Shown one piece after another: positions 43,296-54,781 of a DNA stretch of 64,000 bases (within the stretch, counting starts at the first letter, position 1; every line of letters begins with the position of its first letter). The notes under the pieces are model-generated. The model had not been told where the DNA came from and did no database searches. It worked only from the letters and a program-made list of their open reading frames with translations. The stretch comes from Mesostigma viride (Eukaryota; Streptophyta; Mesostigmatophyceae; Mesostigmatales; Mesostigmataceae), in NCBI GenBank assembly GCA_009746045.1, contig RPFO01000041.1, positions 2,834,613-2,898,612 on the forward strand. The letters are read 5' to 3'. Made by a program: the position numbers and the translations under genes.

Positions 43296-45296
43296 ATCGG
43301 ATTTCGTTGAAAAGAGTTTCTCGAAGTGAGGCGGGGAATAAGGCCGCTCACGGAAGCCGCCTGGATGGTCGGCTGAACCGGGCGGGTTTGGCAGATGTAA
43401 CCGGATTTGGCTAATGGCTGGCGACCTGGAATTGTTAGTAGGGGCAGTGGCCCTATTGTACTACAATCTCGAAACAATCTTATGCTTAAAGTTTGACAGG
43501 GCCGGGTTTGTTGAACCGGTATGTCGAATGATAATTAGAACCTTTCGGAAAGGGTATTTGATTGGTTGTTGTTTTTGTGGTACGGTAGGTGTCGCTACAT
43601 TCTCAGGTTGACATGTTAAGTTAAGCTCGGTTGCTGATGTCAGCCCCGTGCTAGTGCAGTTTGACTACTTTGGCGGCGTAGTGACATTGTTGTGGTCTTT
43701 TTTCTTGTAAACGTTGGCTGAGCGCCGACGGCTGAGGCTATGGCGGTACAAGAAGTGCCTCACCAGCCTTGCGCTCAGCATGGGTGCGGGGCTAAAATTT
43801 GTTAACCAAATTTCCGGCATCCATGATCCCTGGCTGCTTAAGGCGGTTGGGATTCATGGCTGCCACTGGCCCGGAATTAATGTCCGGGTGATCGGGGTTT
43901 AAATGCGAAGCGGGGGCTGATGCATTATTTAATTAATGGCTGGTTTGTTTGAAAGAAACGGCCAGCTGGCCGGGTTGGACAAGGGCTAGCTTGCTTGATG
44001 GTTCCGTACCTGGGGATGCTTGCGCCTCGGGTTGGGCTGTCGGCAGGCTGGCCTGCCTTTGAGTTGTCTCGTACCTGGAAATGCTTGCATTCCGGGTTGG
44101 GCTTGGCTTGAGGGCCGTCGCGGCTCGGGGGGGTAAAAAATTTAAGTCACCGTTGTGGGACACGGAGCCTTGGCGCAGGAGGCAAGGGCTGAAAATCAAC
44201 TTGATTTCGTATTCAGTGGTATTTCCATTGTTTTGTACGGAAGGAGTGTTTATGTGCTCGGCACTAAGTTGGTTGCTCTTCAAAAAAGTTGTAAAACTGG
44301 GCGTCGGCTGGAATCAGCGGTGCCAGTCAGCAGCTTTTGCTTTGACTTTGTGTTCCGCGACAGCACCCCTTAGCGGACCAGAGAAGAGGTCGGCAACGAG
44401 GTCAGCGGGGGCCCCCGAGTGGGGTCAAAAATGCGAGCTGTGTCGATCGCCAGTGCATGAATTTTTGTGCATTCACAGTCGCTGGGAATTAAATCTGTTT
44501 TCTGGCAACGGAGAGCGCCCATCGCGACAGGACAGCTTTTGACGGGAAAGGAAATGGTGCTTCTTTAGCGGACCGGAGGGCCAGGAAGGGGAGGTTGGGT
44601 AATCGCGAGCCATGCCTATGGAGTTCTTAATAGCGGTTCTGTAACCGCTACCTGTCTATATGCATCTACTTATTGTTTTAACAAAGATGCTGGTGACTAT
44701 GGTGAGCAAACGGGTGTATGAATCGGATTTCTTTGAAAAGAGTTTCTCGAAGTGAGGCGGGGAATAAGGCCGCTCACGGAAGCCGCCTGGATGGTCGGCT
44801 GAACCGGGCGGGTTTGGCAGATGTAACCGGATTTGGCTAATGGCTGGCGACCTGGAATTGTTAGTAGGGGCAGTGGCCCTATTGTACTACAATCTCGAAA
44901 CAATCTTATGCTTAAAGTTTGACAGGGCCGGGTTTGTTGAACCGGTATGTCGAATGATAATTAGAACCTTTCGGAAAGGGTATTTGATTGGTTGTTGTTT
45001 GTGTGGTACGGTAGGTGTCGCTACATTCTCAGGTTGACATGTTAAGTTAAGCTCGGTTGCTGATGTCAGCCCCGTGCTAGTGCAGTTTGACTACTTTGGC
45101 GGCGTAGTGACATTGTTGTGGTCTTTTTTCTTGTCCCACCCACCCACCCTCTTTGGTGGCCTGGTCTGCGCGGGTAATCGCGAGCCATGCCTATGGAGTT
45201 CTTAATAGCGGTTCTGTAACCGCTACCTGTCTATATGCATCTACTTATTGTTTTAACAAAGATGCTGGTGACTATGGTGAGCAAACGGGTGTATGA
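43296..45296. mobile_element. Element G: nonautonomous DIRS-like miniature with split direct repeats
   Basis: This 2.0-kb element has the repeat order A1 (43296-43707), interior, B1 (44597-44721), A2 (44722-45134), spacer (45135-45171), B2 (45172-45296). This is the PAT-type arrangement seen in element C, but with different repeat sequences. The spacer begins CCCACCCACCCACCCT exactly as in C. The interior (43708-44596) encodes neither RT nor recombinase. It lies within the interior of element F with no evident target duplication. It would have to be mobilised by a recombinase from another DIRS element. Confidence 0.82.
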
Positions 45297-48200
45297 AGGA
45301 CTATTAAAAGCCAAAGTCCTCAACAAGGTTCCCAAGAAGAATCCTATTAGCGTCACAATTCATCTGAATAATATCTCATCAAATCGAACATGAACATCAC
45401 ATATATTGGCAAGCCCATCCGATCATGTGAAGGGGACAACCAGCTCAGAAACAGAAATCAAGAAAATGATGCATCAGATTTGCCCGAGATGGACACTACA
45501 GCCTTAGCATCCACCTTGATCGCAATAAAGACTCGGAAGCCCACCCGATGCATATGAAGCTTCAAGTCTTTGCCTGCCCATACCCTTAGTTTGCATACGA
45601 TCATAGCAAACTAGGACAACCCAATCACGCCCTTGTCAGCAGCGCTCGAGTTGTTTCAGTCACGCTCTTGCGTCCCTTAGTCACCCCCAAAGGAAGACAA
45701 GCAGGGAATGGGACACACCCACATAGTCAGTGACCCGTACGCAGTCAAACTACAGTGCAGTCATCCCTTCTACGATCCTGTGAGTTGTCAAGGGGCCAGT
45801 CACAGTACCTGTGCACCAGCCACAGGGCACTCTGCCCTGTTGTACACAACCTTCCCCTGGAGCAAGGGGACCCTTGAGCAAAGGGACATTGGGAATGCTG
45901 ACAGGCAAGCCAATCCTCAACAATGTTGTGTACACCCTGCACAATCTGAAGCGTGACCACCCATGTTGTGAGGACCCATAATCCACAACCATGGCTGCTC
46001 AGTGGGAACTTTCAACATACCATGGGTCCACCACTGTCCTGCCCTCCCAGGAAATCTCTTTATGCATACCCGCTATTGGCCCAACATGTGACCAACATGT
46101 CACCAGCTCCCTTACAACAAGGTGGTACGAATTCACTTGCTGCACATGCCCGCCCCACTCACTCTCACCTCGGAGAGGAGGCAATTGAGTTTTTAGACCC
46201 GCGAGCAACATCATCAACGATTCAAGTGCTCTTCACATCACGTGAGAGGGACATTCCGTCCCTAAGAACAAAAATTATACACCAGAGCACAAGAATTACG
46301 ATGCCAACACACATGGCTTATCCAGCAGCTTCATGCTCGTGGTCATAGAAAACTTGGAGCAAACCATATCAGGATCTGGCTCCGTAGCAGGCACGATACT
46401 CACAAAGCCAAGACGACCCGCTCCTTAATATGCAACAGACCATGTCTCACCAACAAACAAGTCCACGTAGGCCACCCACCTGCTCCCATCAATGAAAGGA
46501 GCATAGAGGTAAAGTCTGCTGGCCGGATAAAACCAGCATGCGTCACATAAACATCGATTATCCACAAACCATCGACATGTAGACCTGGCTACTCAATAGT
46601 CCAAGATCACAAACAATGGTGGCATTCAGCCCACCACAAACTCTCACCCCCGTTGTGGGCACAGCCCTCAAATAAAACTAGGCTCTCACATACAAACAAA
46701 ACAGGCATGCAGCCAAGGCGTACAAGTAATCATGCACCTTGCTGCAGTAACCAACTAACCATGCCAATAGCAATCTGGGTCACATAGAAAGAGATTAGCT
46801 GTGGTGGTATGGCATCCACCGTGGGCTAGGTGTAGATACCTATAGCCCTGCCGTCTCCTCACAGCCTGCGTAAGAGGGGGAGGTCCTTAGGCGCCATTGA
46901 GGGGCACCCCCATGCATCACCAGCCATGCAAGGAATCCCGTCTTTCAGAGAATCTATGCCCCACTGAGTCCTGCCATAACGCTGGCTCAGCCTGATCCAA
47001 CGGAGGGTTTACAAGTATCACCATCCCCGTCTAGTAGTGGCATCCTAGCCAAGGACTGACACAATACCCCCTGGATCCACCAGAACGAGGAAGGAGTGAC
47101 TACCTGTCCTGGCGGCCTTACAACCTCTATCCTTGTGCCAACGAGGGAATGACAGGGGACAGAGGAGGATGACTCTTGCTGTTCTGCCTGTCCAACATAG
47201 CTATGACTGCCCAAACCCCTTTTTTTCTTTTCAAAACAAGGGCACGTCAAGACAAAAACAGCAACATGGCATCCAATCTGGCCATTGTGATTGGGGTTGA
47301 TTCCATGAGCAGTTGTAGCATGCCCCTGCCCTCGATAAAAGCAAAAGGAGAAAGCCAGTATCACCGGGGGTGTACACTAGCTTGTTCCCTTGGAAGTGGT
47401 TGTGCTGCCACCCATATACAAGAGGTCTAGTAGGCTGCCTAAACCCCTGATCGTATCCTCCCATCAACACTGGGAAGATCCAAGCACAAACCAAGTGGGC
47501 AAGAAGCTAGCAAGGGCAAGAGGGCGTCAACATTACCGAGCTCCGCTGATAGCTTGCAAACGCCCACTCCGTGTCTCCATGTGCAAACACCATGCGATAT
47601 AAGGAGGTAGAGACTTGACCTCCCGGGCAAACACACAACAATTCCTGCTCATCGTCTCAATGACAGGACTAGAGGCCATCGGCCACAGCACCGAACGGTG
47701 CACGTCTCATCAATTGACCAAGAAGGAGACAACGTTTAAAAAAAATTGTGGGCGAAGCCTCTTGCAACAAAGTGCCAAAACAGCACAAAACTCGGCAAAC
47801 TGGCTCCAGATTCCAGCCCAGCCCAGTGAAAATCAATACAACACTTCATGCCAGCCCGACGCTGCTTCCCGACATTCACAAACTAACAACCACATCAAAT
47901 AACCAGCTATAGCCATTATCAAAATGGCAAACTTGACAGACTTCATGCCACTACTACGTCAAACGTAGAAGAGCAAGTCCGCCACCCGGGAAATAACTTG
48001 CCAGGAAGCAAAAAAAAAATCACACATGCCACCGCGCTTCGTAAAAAGAGCGAACGGCTTCACAAACAGATGCGGGCGCCAGCTGGAAAGAAAACTCCTA
48101 AAGCAATCCAGCGGAAAGCACAAGTGTCCGTGGTTCCGCATCACAGGCCGACAAACTGAGAACGATCTCAGGCTCCGGCAGTCACGGAAAACAACGAACT

Positions 48201-48678
48201 TCTAAAAGGACTGCCGCCGAATCAGCAAACTGTCGCCGCAGCGACGAGCCCAGCAAATCTAGCGATGCCAGGCAATATGGCGGAAGCAAAACATAAAGAC
48301 AACCATACTTCGGCCTTAAATCCCGCCTACTCAACCGACAAGAAAAGGCGGAACCCGGCAAACATTAACAAACCTTGCCGCTGCCCGCGGACAACACAAG
48401 CCGTTAACAAGGTGGCACCCACTGCCGACACCGGTACCAACGCCAGGCAATTTCTGGGCCTTCGTGAAACCAGGGTAGGAATCAGACCAGCATAACAACG
48501 GCACCAAAGCCGTAACAACTAGTACTAGCTCAAGGATTTTCAAAGGCTATCAACCCCTTGGCCTCGCCACCAAAATCAGCATCATCATCCGCTGATTTCA
48601 ACATGCATAATTATGCACGAACGTAGCAAACCGAAAACTGCCTGCCCCGAATTCCAAAAAGGACAGACTAGTAGTACT
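45297..48678 (-). other. Element F interior, part 2
   Basis: About 3.4 kb without a supported gene. All open frames are short and unrelated to gag or pol. Where a primer binding site would lie in the minus-strand sense (just below 48679) I see no TGG-type tRNA match. Confidence 0.55.
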
Positions 48679-49241
48679 TGTTACGCTGCAGCTCGGCTTG
48701 CCCAAATCCAGGTGACGAATATTCAACATGAGGATGCCATGACACAAATGTTCATCATAAAGCCTTCCATCATTAGTGAAATATATTCGGCACAGCCAAC
48801 TCGCGTTGACCGCTGCCAACGCGAGGCTACAAAGGTGTAAAGCTTGCTACCGACCATGCGCGTCTGCAAACATATACTTGCGCATCCGTGCACTTACGCA
48901 CGGAATGGATTGCGCTTAAAGTACGGCCCTGCCACGCTGGCAGGCTACTCGCGCATGTCGGAATAACAATCTCAATGCTGAATCTGGACGGACATTCAGC
49001 ATAATGCGGGGCAGCCAAAAGGCCCCGCCTGCCGCCGGCGGAAAGACCAATGTCACTAGGCCGCACCGGCTGAGTCAGCACAGAACTGCATACTGCGGCC
49101 ACATTGCACGGCGGCACAGCACCACATGGCGCCACAACTACGAGCCACGTGGCACAGCGACATTGTGCCACGTGTCAACAAATGATTGGCCGCTACTTGA
49201 TATTTCACATCTGACCTATCTGTGATATCTGGACCCTAACA
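48679..49241 (-). repeat. Element F LTR (5' LTR in element sense)
   Basis: 563 bp, near-identical to 41401-41967, followed by the TATGG target duplication. Confidence 0.88.
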
Positions 49242-49594
49242 TATGGTGGCACATTTCACCTCAGTTGAGGGGCGGTCTAAGCACCACCTCACGGTTGGGG
49301 TGGGTTACGCACCCCATAGTGGTCTACCTGAATTGGAACGCCAGAAGTTCTTCGAGGACTTGCATAGCCTTGAGGGGGCCACCCCGGCCCGCCACTTTTT
49401 GGTTATGCTGCTCGACACCAACGCCACGCTCCCCGTGGGCACTGCTGGCAGTCGCTTTGCGCCTGCCGGCACGGCTGCTAACGACAACACCGCCTTGTTT
49501 TCTGCCTTTTTGCGGGGTCGATAGCGGGATGGTTGCTGTCAACTGCCACTTCCAACGTCCCTCACAGGACTTGGTCACTTTTCGGGGCCCTAAC
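49242..49594 (+). pseudogene. LINE endonuclease domain, 3' part (element E)
   Basis: This continues the frame broken at 41395: HHLTVGVGYAPHSGL, FLVMLLDTNATL and, after a frameshift near 49520, VAVNCHFQRPSQDLVTFRGP. These match the middle and end of an AP-type endonuclease (VYAP, GDxN-like and the region before the S-D-H block). The sequence is then cut by copia copy D at 49595. The rest of the LINE is not found in the window. Confidence 0.7.
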
Positions 49595-50995
49595 AGTTGT
49601 GAGTGAATGCCGAAGATCGCCATGGCTCTTGCAGGAAATGTTGCCTTTATTAGAATAATGGAAACACAGACGTAAGTCACGTCACTTCCAAGACTGCACG
49701 CAGCACCGACGACAAGGTCGCAGTGCCAAGACATCAAGTTTCGTTTAAGTGGCCAGCCGGAGCGGCTGCTTAGGTTTTAGCGGACAAGTGTTCGAAGCGC
49801 GTCATTGGTGAATTACTTGGGAACTTGGGTTTCCCCGCGAAACTCCAACCGCACGTTCAGATTTCCAAATCTCAAGTAAAGTTCGGCGCAACTTTCTGAA
49901 CGGGGGCAGTTGACGAGCAGCATTCCTCCGGACGAATGAATTGCGTTCCATACTTGCGCAAAATTTTGAAAGGTAGCTTGCGTGCAGCCCTACTAAAATT
50001 TGCGCTCGCGGACGTTCAGATTTCCAAATCTCGGGTAAATGTCGGCGGAACTTTCTGAACGGGGGTAGTTGGCGGGCAGCGTTCCTCCAGACGAATGAAA
50101 TGCGTTCCATACTAGCGCAAAATTTTGAAAGGTAGCTTGCGTGCAGCCCTACTAAAATTTGCGCGAAGTGTGGGACTGAAAATTCGTAACGGAAACTTTT
50201 TGGTAGTTGCCGTCACTTCCTTTTGTGCAAACGTGTGGGAGTGAAAATTCGTAACGGAAACTTTTTGGTAGTTGCCGTCACTTCATTTTGCGCGAGTGTT
50301 GGGCTGAAAATTCGTAACGGAAACGTTTTGGTAGTTGGCGTCACTTCCTTTGGTTCGACTGAAAATTCGCTGAAATTCGCTGAATTCGTACCGTAGCCTA
50401 ATTTTTAGTACCTCGAAGTGACGGGGCACCTAAAAATTTGCCCACAAGTACACTTGGCAGCGCGCTCACTGGGAAAAATTGTACAGCCGCTCCGGCGGGC
50501 CACTTGAACGAATTGTAATGGAACGTGCACGCAAGAGCTAGCGTCCTGGTGCTACCAAGTCACACATATAACTTGCTAGGGACGCGTCCAAGTATTCAGC
50601 TGCACTGTCACAGCTGAACTGTCAGTCAATTGATCACACAGACTCTGGCACGCCTTTGGCGCGCAGATCTATCAATTATCCATACGGCTAGTCCTGTGGA
50701 CCTATCCGTACATTACTCAGCATCAATTGTCTCATAGGTCCTGGCGCGCTACAGCACACCTACCTATCAATTGACCATCAAGTCCTGTACAAGTCCTGTC
50801 AACGTCCTGCGGACTATCAAAGTGACACTTGTACATCCTGTGTCCGTACGCGCCCACAGTGGCGCGCCGGGTACTGTCGGCACAGCCTAGGAACGTCATA
50901 ATTTTTACGTCCCGTAACCAAATGAGGCGTTCAAGGTGCCATTGGAAAGAGCGTAACAATCTCTATCCACCTAACGTAAATCCTTTACGTTAACT
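49595..50995 (-). repeat. Element D 3' LTR carrying element J
   Basis: Without J the LTR is 612 bp, matching the 614-620 bp of A and B. It ends in element sense at ...CACAACT and starts at AGTTAACG (50995). Confidence 0.85.
49732..50520. mobile_element. Element J: nonautonomous TIR element with internal tandem repeats
   Basis: This 789-bp insertion has inverted ends of about 35 bp, CATCAAGTTTCGTTTAAGTG... against CATTACAATTCGTTCAAGTG..., both leading to GCCGGAGCGGCTG. Comparison with the uninterrupted LTRs of A and B shows a clean join (CCAAGA/GAACG) with no target duplication. The inside has a 159-bp direct duplication (49853-50011 and 50012-50170) and three 63-65 bp repeats starting at 50168, 50233 and 50296. 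No ORF is supported. Confidence 0.75.
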
Positions 50996-51759
50996 CCAAT
51001 CCCTTCTTTTCTTTAGGGATCACATCCCCTGCCAGGGACCCTTGAAGTAGCTTGAAATGTCCTTCACTCCAGCTTGAAGCTTGAACAGATGTCTTTAATG
51101 GCCAATGCCATTCCCCCAGCCCTTTCTTTTAAGGAACTGGAAAAGAAACAGATCTGCCACAGGGAAAACCATTCCATGAGAAATGGAGAAAAACCTATGG
51201 AAGTGGCATTACAGAGTACCACCAGATATTAGAAATACACAAAATTAAATACATACAGGTTATATTCTATGAGGTCTTCTCCAGGAATTAATCCCATCAC
51301 CTCGGTAGAGCCTCCAGTACGTACAATGACCTTCTGGCGGTGAGTTACATTAATCCCAGATACTAATCCCATAAAACCCAGTACATATTCAATATAAGCA
51401 CAATAAATCCATGACAATTAATATACCACTTGACAAAGTAAGGCGTATTACAATAGTTTGCCTGTCATTCTCTCAACAGGGGTCCGTCTTACGGCGCCCG
51501 TCTACTTGCCAGATGGTAAACTGCCACAGCAAACAAATGACAAAATGAAACACATAGGCAACAATTAAATCCTGCCCTGGGGAACTAGGGAAGTCTGAAC
51601 AGGCAAACACCTGAACAGGCCAGCTTGTAGAAACATAATACCAGGGAATCGAACCCCGCCCTATAAACCCCAGTATGAAGGTTCCCAGACCATTGTGAGA
51701 GGTATGTACAAATATAAATTTCTTTTTAAATAGAATACATGGTCTGTAATGGACCTGTC
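50996..51759 (-). other. Element D 3' noncoding region
   Basis: This corresponds to 3760-4500 of A and 16670-17434 of B. No gene. Confidence 0.7.
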
Positions 51760-52289
51760 TGTCAGGATATGCCCCAATATGCCTGACAGTCTTTTTATTG
51801 AGTGTGCTAGTTTCGGGTATACCGGAACTTATATGACTACTTTCTTCTACATTTTACTAAATATATTAGTTAGCTAAATATATTAGTTAGCTGACATCTG
51901 TAACCAGTGGTACTGTAACCAGTGGTACTGTAGCCAGTGGTACTGTAGCCGTCTGACAAAATTTGCCTGGCTCCGCGCTACGCGCCGACCCTATGTTCAC
52001 TAAGTGCTGCCCTGGAGGCGCAATGTCCTTGTACTTGCATACTAGTGATCTGACGCATCATTTTAGTGTTGATGTAAGCCACCCACTTGTGTGTGGCGGC
52101 TGGATGCACTTTAACTTATACCGTAGATTAATTTAAGATCGACGGATACTGCGACAGTGTGTTTTTCCACTTAATGTTGCCCCTGCAATTGTCATGGCTA
52201 CCCGTTTGTACGCCGACTCAAAGTCAATATATAAAATCAGTAAAGCATTATTCGATCTTTAAGCCTGCCACCTGTCTTACATTTTGACA
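51760..52289 (+). repeat. Element I 5' LTR
   Basis: 530 bp, TGTCAGGATATG...ATTTTGACA. It has internal tandem copies of CAGTGGTACTGTA and a TATA-like TATATAAAA at 52229-52237, about 50 bp before the LTR end. Confidence 0.92.
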
Positions 52290-52603
52290 TGGTATCGAGC
52301 GGGGTGGCCTACTAAATTGCTGAAACTGGTCCGATTTATCGGGCAAATTGACTCCCTGAATCCGACGTCGGCACTTTATGCCAGTCGTGCATATCCTAGA
52401 CGGGCTTCCCTGTATCGAAATTCAAGAACTCCAGTATTTAGACGATCGTCTCTACCTCGTATTTGCTGTTCTCAACCATCGTCGCATATTAGTCTTAATC
52501 TTTACCATTACGGATTGAGCGTCTCCGGCTTTCTCGGCTGTCTCCAGATTTTCACCTTGCCGAGACTCGGTTGTGACCAGATTTTAACCTTGCCGAGACA
52601 ATC

Positions 52604-53497
52604 ATGTCCGCAGCCGCGACAGCAGCAGCTACGAAAGCGACGAAAGATCTCAACATTCTACAGGCCTGCAAAAATATTACACAGTTCGACGGCCTCGACC
52701 CAGTAAAGTGGGATAACACGAAGATTCCTTTTCTGGCCGTAGTGACAGCATTCGGGATGCTGTCTGTCCTGCTTGGCACCGAGGTCAATGAGGAACGCGA
52801 CCTGATTCTTTTTGCGGCCCTTTGTCAGTGCCTCGTTGGACCGGCACTCAAAGTGGCAAACAGTGTTACTCAGAAAACTGGCAGCGTGGCATATCATCGC
52901 ATCTGTGAAGAATATGAGCATCTCAAACTGCAGATGAGCAACCGGCGAGCACTACGCCGCAAGCTAAATCGAATGAAGCTGGAACCCGGCGTCACAATGC
53001 GGCAATATATAACCGACGGGGAATTAACTTATAACGACCTGATTGCCACCGGCGCCAAAATGGCACCCGAGGATCTGGCCGAGAATCTGCTCGCCGGCGT
53101 GACCGAGGAGTTGCTTCCGTCCCTTGCCCAATTGAACCTTGGGGACGGTATCACCCTACAGGAAACTAAGGCGGCACTTCTTAAGGCCTGGGACCTTGTG
53201 CACGGTAACAAAGATTCCGCGGAGGCCACCGGGGTGTATCATACCTCCCACTCTGGACGCGGTGGCCGTGGCACCGGGCGTGGCAGGGGGCGTGGCGGTC
53301 ACAATGGCGGGACCCAGCGGCCCAGCTGCACCCACTGCGGTCGCACCTCTCATCAGGAGCCCACCTGCTGGTGGAAGTACCCTCACCTACGGAACACTCG
53401 CGGCAACACCGGCGGGCCCGCCGCCCACCACACCACCGACACCCCACCGGCGCCCTCCCACGAGGCCCACGACCTCCCCCCCGGTTTCTGCTTCTAA
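52604..53497 (+). CDS. gag: Copia-type Gag with CCHC knuckle, 297 aa
   Basis: The ATG at 52604 follows a leader of about 310 bp after the primer site. Residues 20-200 match the usual copia Gag (UBN2-type) fold: FDGLDPVKWDNTKIPFLAVV, RDLILFAALCQCLVGPALKV, the ILxxL-like helices and LKLEPGVTMRQYI-like spacing (MKLEPGVTMRQYI at 125-136). A glycine/arginine-rich linker (SGRGGRGTGRGRGRGG) precedes one CCHC knuckle, C242-C245-H250-C255 (CTHCGRTSHQEPTC). The C-terminus is proline-rich. Gag would package the element RNA; the missing enzymes must come from an autonomous relative. The frame appears intact, consistent with selection for Gag or simply with young age. Confidence 0.85.
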   Translation: MSAAATAAATKATKDLNILQACKNITQFDGLDPVKWDNTKIPFLAVVTAFGMLSVLLGTEVNEERDLILFAALCQCLVGPALKVANSVTQKTGSVAYHRICEEYEHLKLQMSNRRALRRKLNRMKLEPGVTMRQYITDGELTYNDLIATGAKMAPEDLAENLLAGVTEELLPSLAQLNLGDGITLQETKAALLKAWDLVHGNKDSAEATGVYHTSHSGRGGRGTGRGRGRGGHNGGTQRPSCTHCGRTSHQEPTCWWKYPHLRNTRGNTGGPAAHHTTDTPPAPSHEAHDLPPGFCF

Positions 53498-54065
53498 ACG
53501 TCTTATCCAGCTCCCCCGGGACAGGGAACAAGGGGTAGCAGCCAGCTGGGCCCAGCTAGCACCAGACGTGGGCCCTGGAGCTTTTCAACCTGCACTGCAG
53601 CAGGCGACAGCAGCCAGCCCCCCCAACCCGTCCTCTGGCCCTCCTGCATTGCTAGCGGCTAGTCGCCCACCCTGACAGACGTGACAGGTGCAGGTCTTCA
53701 TGCCAGCAGCCAGCAGTGACCAGTACTGCAGTACCAGCATCAACCAGTCAACCTGTGTTCTTTTCTCCTGTGGCGCACTCCCAGGGACACCTGGGGGCCA
53801 CCGGATGTCTTTCCAGGGTCCCAGCATTTTACCAGCAACAGCAGCAACAACCAAGTTTTTTCGAGGGTCCCCGGCATTCTCCCAGCAACAGCCACTGTGG
53901 CGCACTCCCAGGGACACCTGGGGGCTACAGTCATCAGTCTCCTCTCAGCTCCAACCAGATAGCCGTGTAAGGGGGGTGCCAGGGGAGTGTACCCGGCTAT
54001 ACCCTCACTAGCTATAGGTCTCTCTGAGCAAGGGGGGGGAACAGGCACATTGTATGCAAGGGGGG
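53498..54065 (+). other. Element I region downstream of gag
   Basis: About 570 bp without pol motifs. It contains two copies of TGTGGCGCACTCCCAGGGAC and the bases that follow it, 127 bp apart (53769 and 53896), and a glutamine/serine/proline-rich open frame without known domains. It ends with the polypurine tract. Confidence 0.65.
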
Positions 54066-54595
54066 TGTCAGGATATGCCCCAATATGCCTGACAGTCTTT
54101 TTATTGAGTGTGCTAGTTTCGGGTATACCGGAACTTATATGACTACTTTCTTCTACATTTTACTAAATATATTAGTTAGCTAAATATATTAGTTAGCTGA
54201 CATCTGTAACCAGTGGTACTGTAACCAGTGGTACTGTAGCCAGTGGTACTGTAGCCGTCTGACAAAATTTGCCTGGCTCCGCGCTACGCGCCGACCCTAT
54301 GTTCACTAAGTGCTGCCCTGGAGGCGCAATGTCCTTGTACTTGCATACTAGTGATCTGACGCATCATTTTAGTGTTGATGTAAGCCACCCACTTGTGTGT
54401 GGCGGCTGGATGCACTTTAACTTATACCGTAGATTAATTTAAGATCGACGGATACTGCGACAGTGTGTTTTTCCACTTAATGTTGCCCCTGCAATTGTCA
54501 TGGCTACCCGTTTGTACGCCGACTCAAAGTCAATATATAAAATCAGTAAAGCATTATTCGATCTTTAAGCCTGCCACCTGTCTTACATTTTGACA
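54066..54595 (+). repeat. Element I 3' LTR
   Basis: 530 bp, identical by eye to the 5' LTR, followed by the CTGTC duplication (54596-54600). Confidence 0.92.
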
Positions 54596-54781
54596 CTGTC
54601 AACCTTGTGTAGTCAACAGCATGAACCCCAGCCAAAACCTGGCTGTATCCTGATTATGATCAGAGTGAGTGTACCATGGTCCATGAGCCTTAGTACAGAC
54701 TAAAATACAGGTATTATGCCAGTCACAATGCTGACACTACCACACAATCTGCTTTCCAATGCCCTATGACCAGGCACCAGT

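Larger units (their letters stand above)
41401..49241 (-). mobile_element. Element F: large LTR element without coding capacity
   Basis: F is 7841 bp long with TG...CA LTRs at 41401-41967 (567 bp) and 48679-49241 (563 bp), flanked by TATGG at 41396-41400 and 49242-49246. The LTRs look identical except for a 4-bp indel (ATGC) near 41540. A polypurine tract (AGGAAAGAAAAAGGACTTG on the minus strand) abuts the 41967 LTR, so the element is on the minus strand. The 6.7-kb interior contains no gag or pol and fits the LARD type (large retrotransposon derivative). A 28-bp piece of the LTR (CATTGTGCCACGTGTCAACA and flanks) recurs inside near 43127-43154. Element G is nested at 43296-45296. Confidence 0.85.
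51760..54595 (+). mobile_element. Element I: LTR-gag-LTR nonautonomous copia (TR-GAG type)
   Basis: I is 2836 bp long, flanked by CTGTC (51755-51759 and 54596-54600), with 530-bp TG...CA LTRs that look identical by eye (51760-52289 and 54066-54595). A primer site TGGTATCGAGC (52290-52300) directly follows the 5' LTR and resembles the initiator-Met tRNA site of copia elements. A polypurine tract (AAGGGGGG, near 54058-54065) precedes the 3' LTR. Only gag is encoded; there is no pol. Element I is inserted in the noncoding region of D, and identical LTRs indicate a recent transposition helped by another element. Confidence 0.92.
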
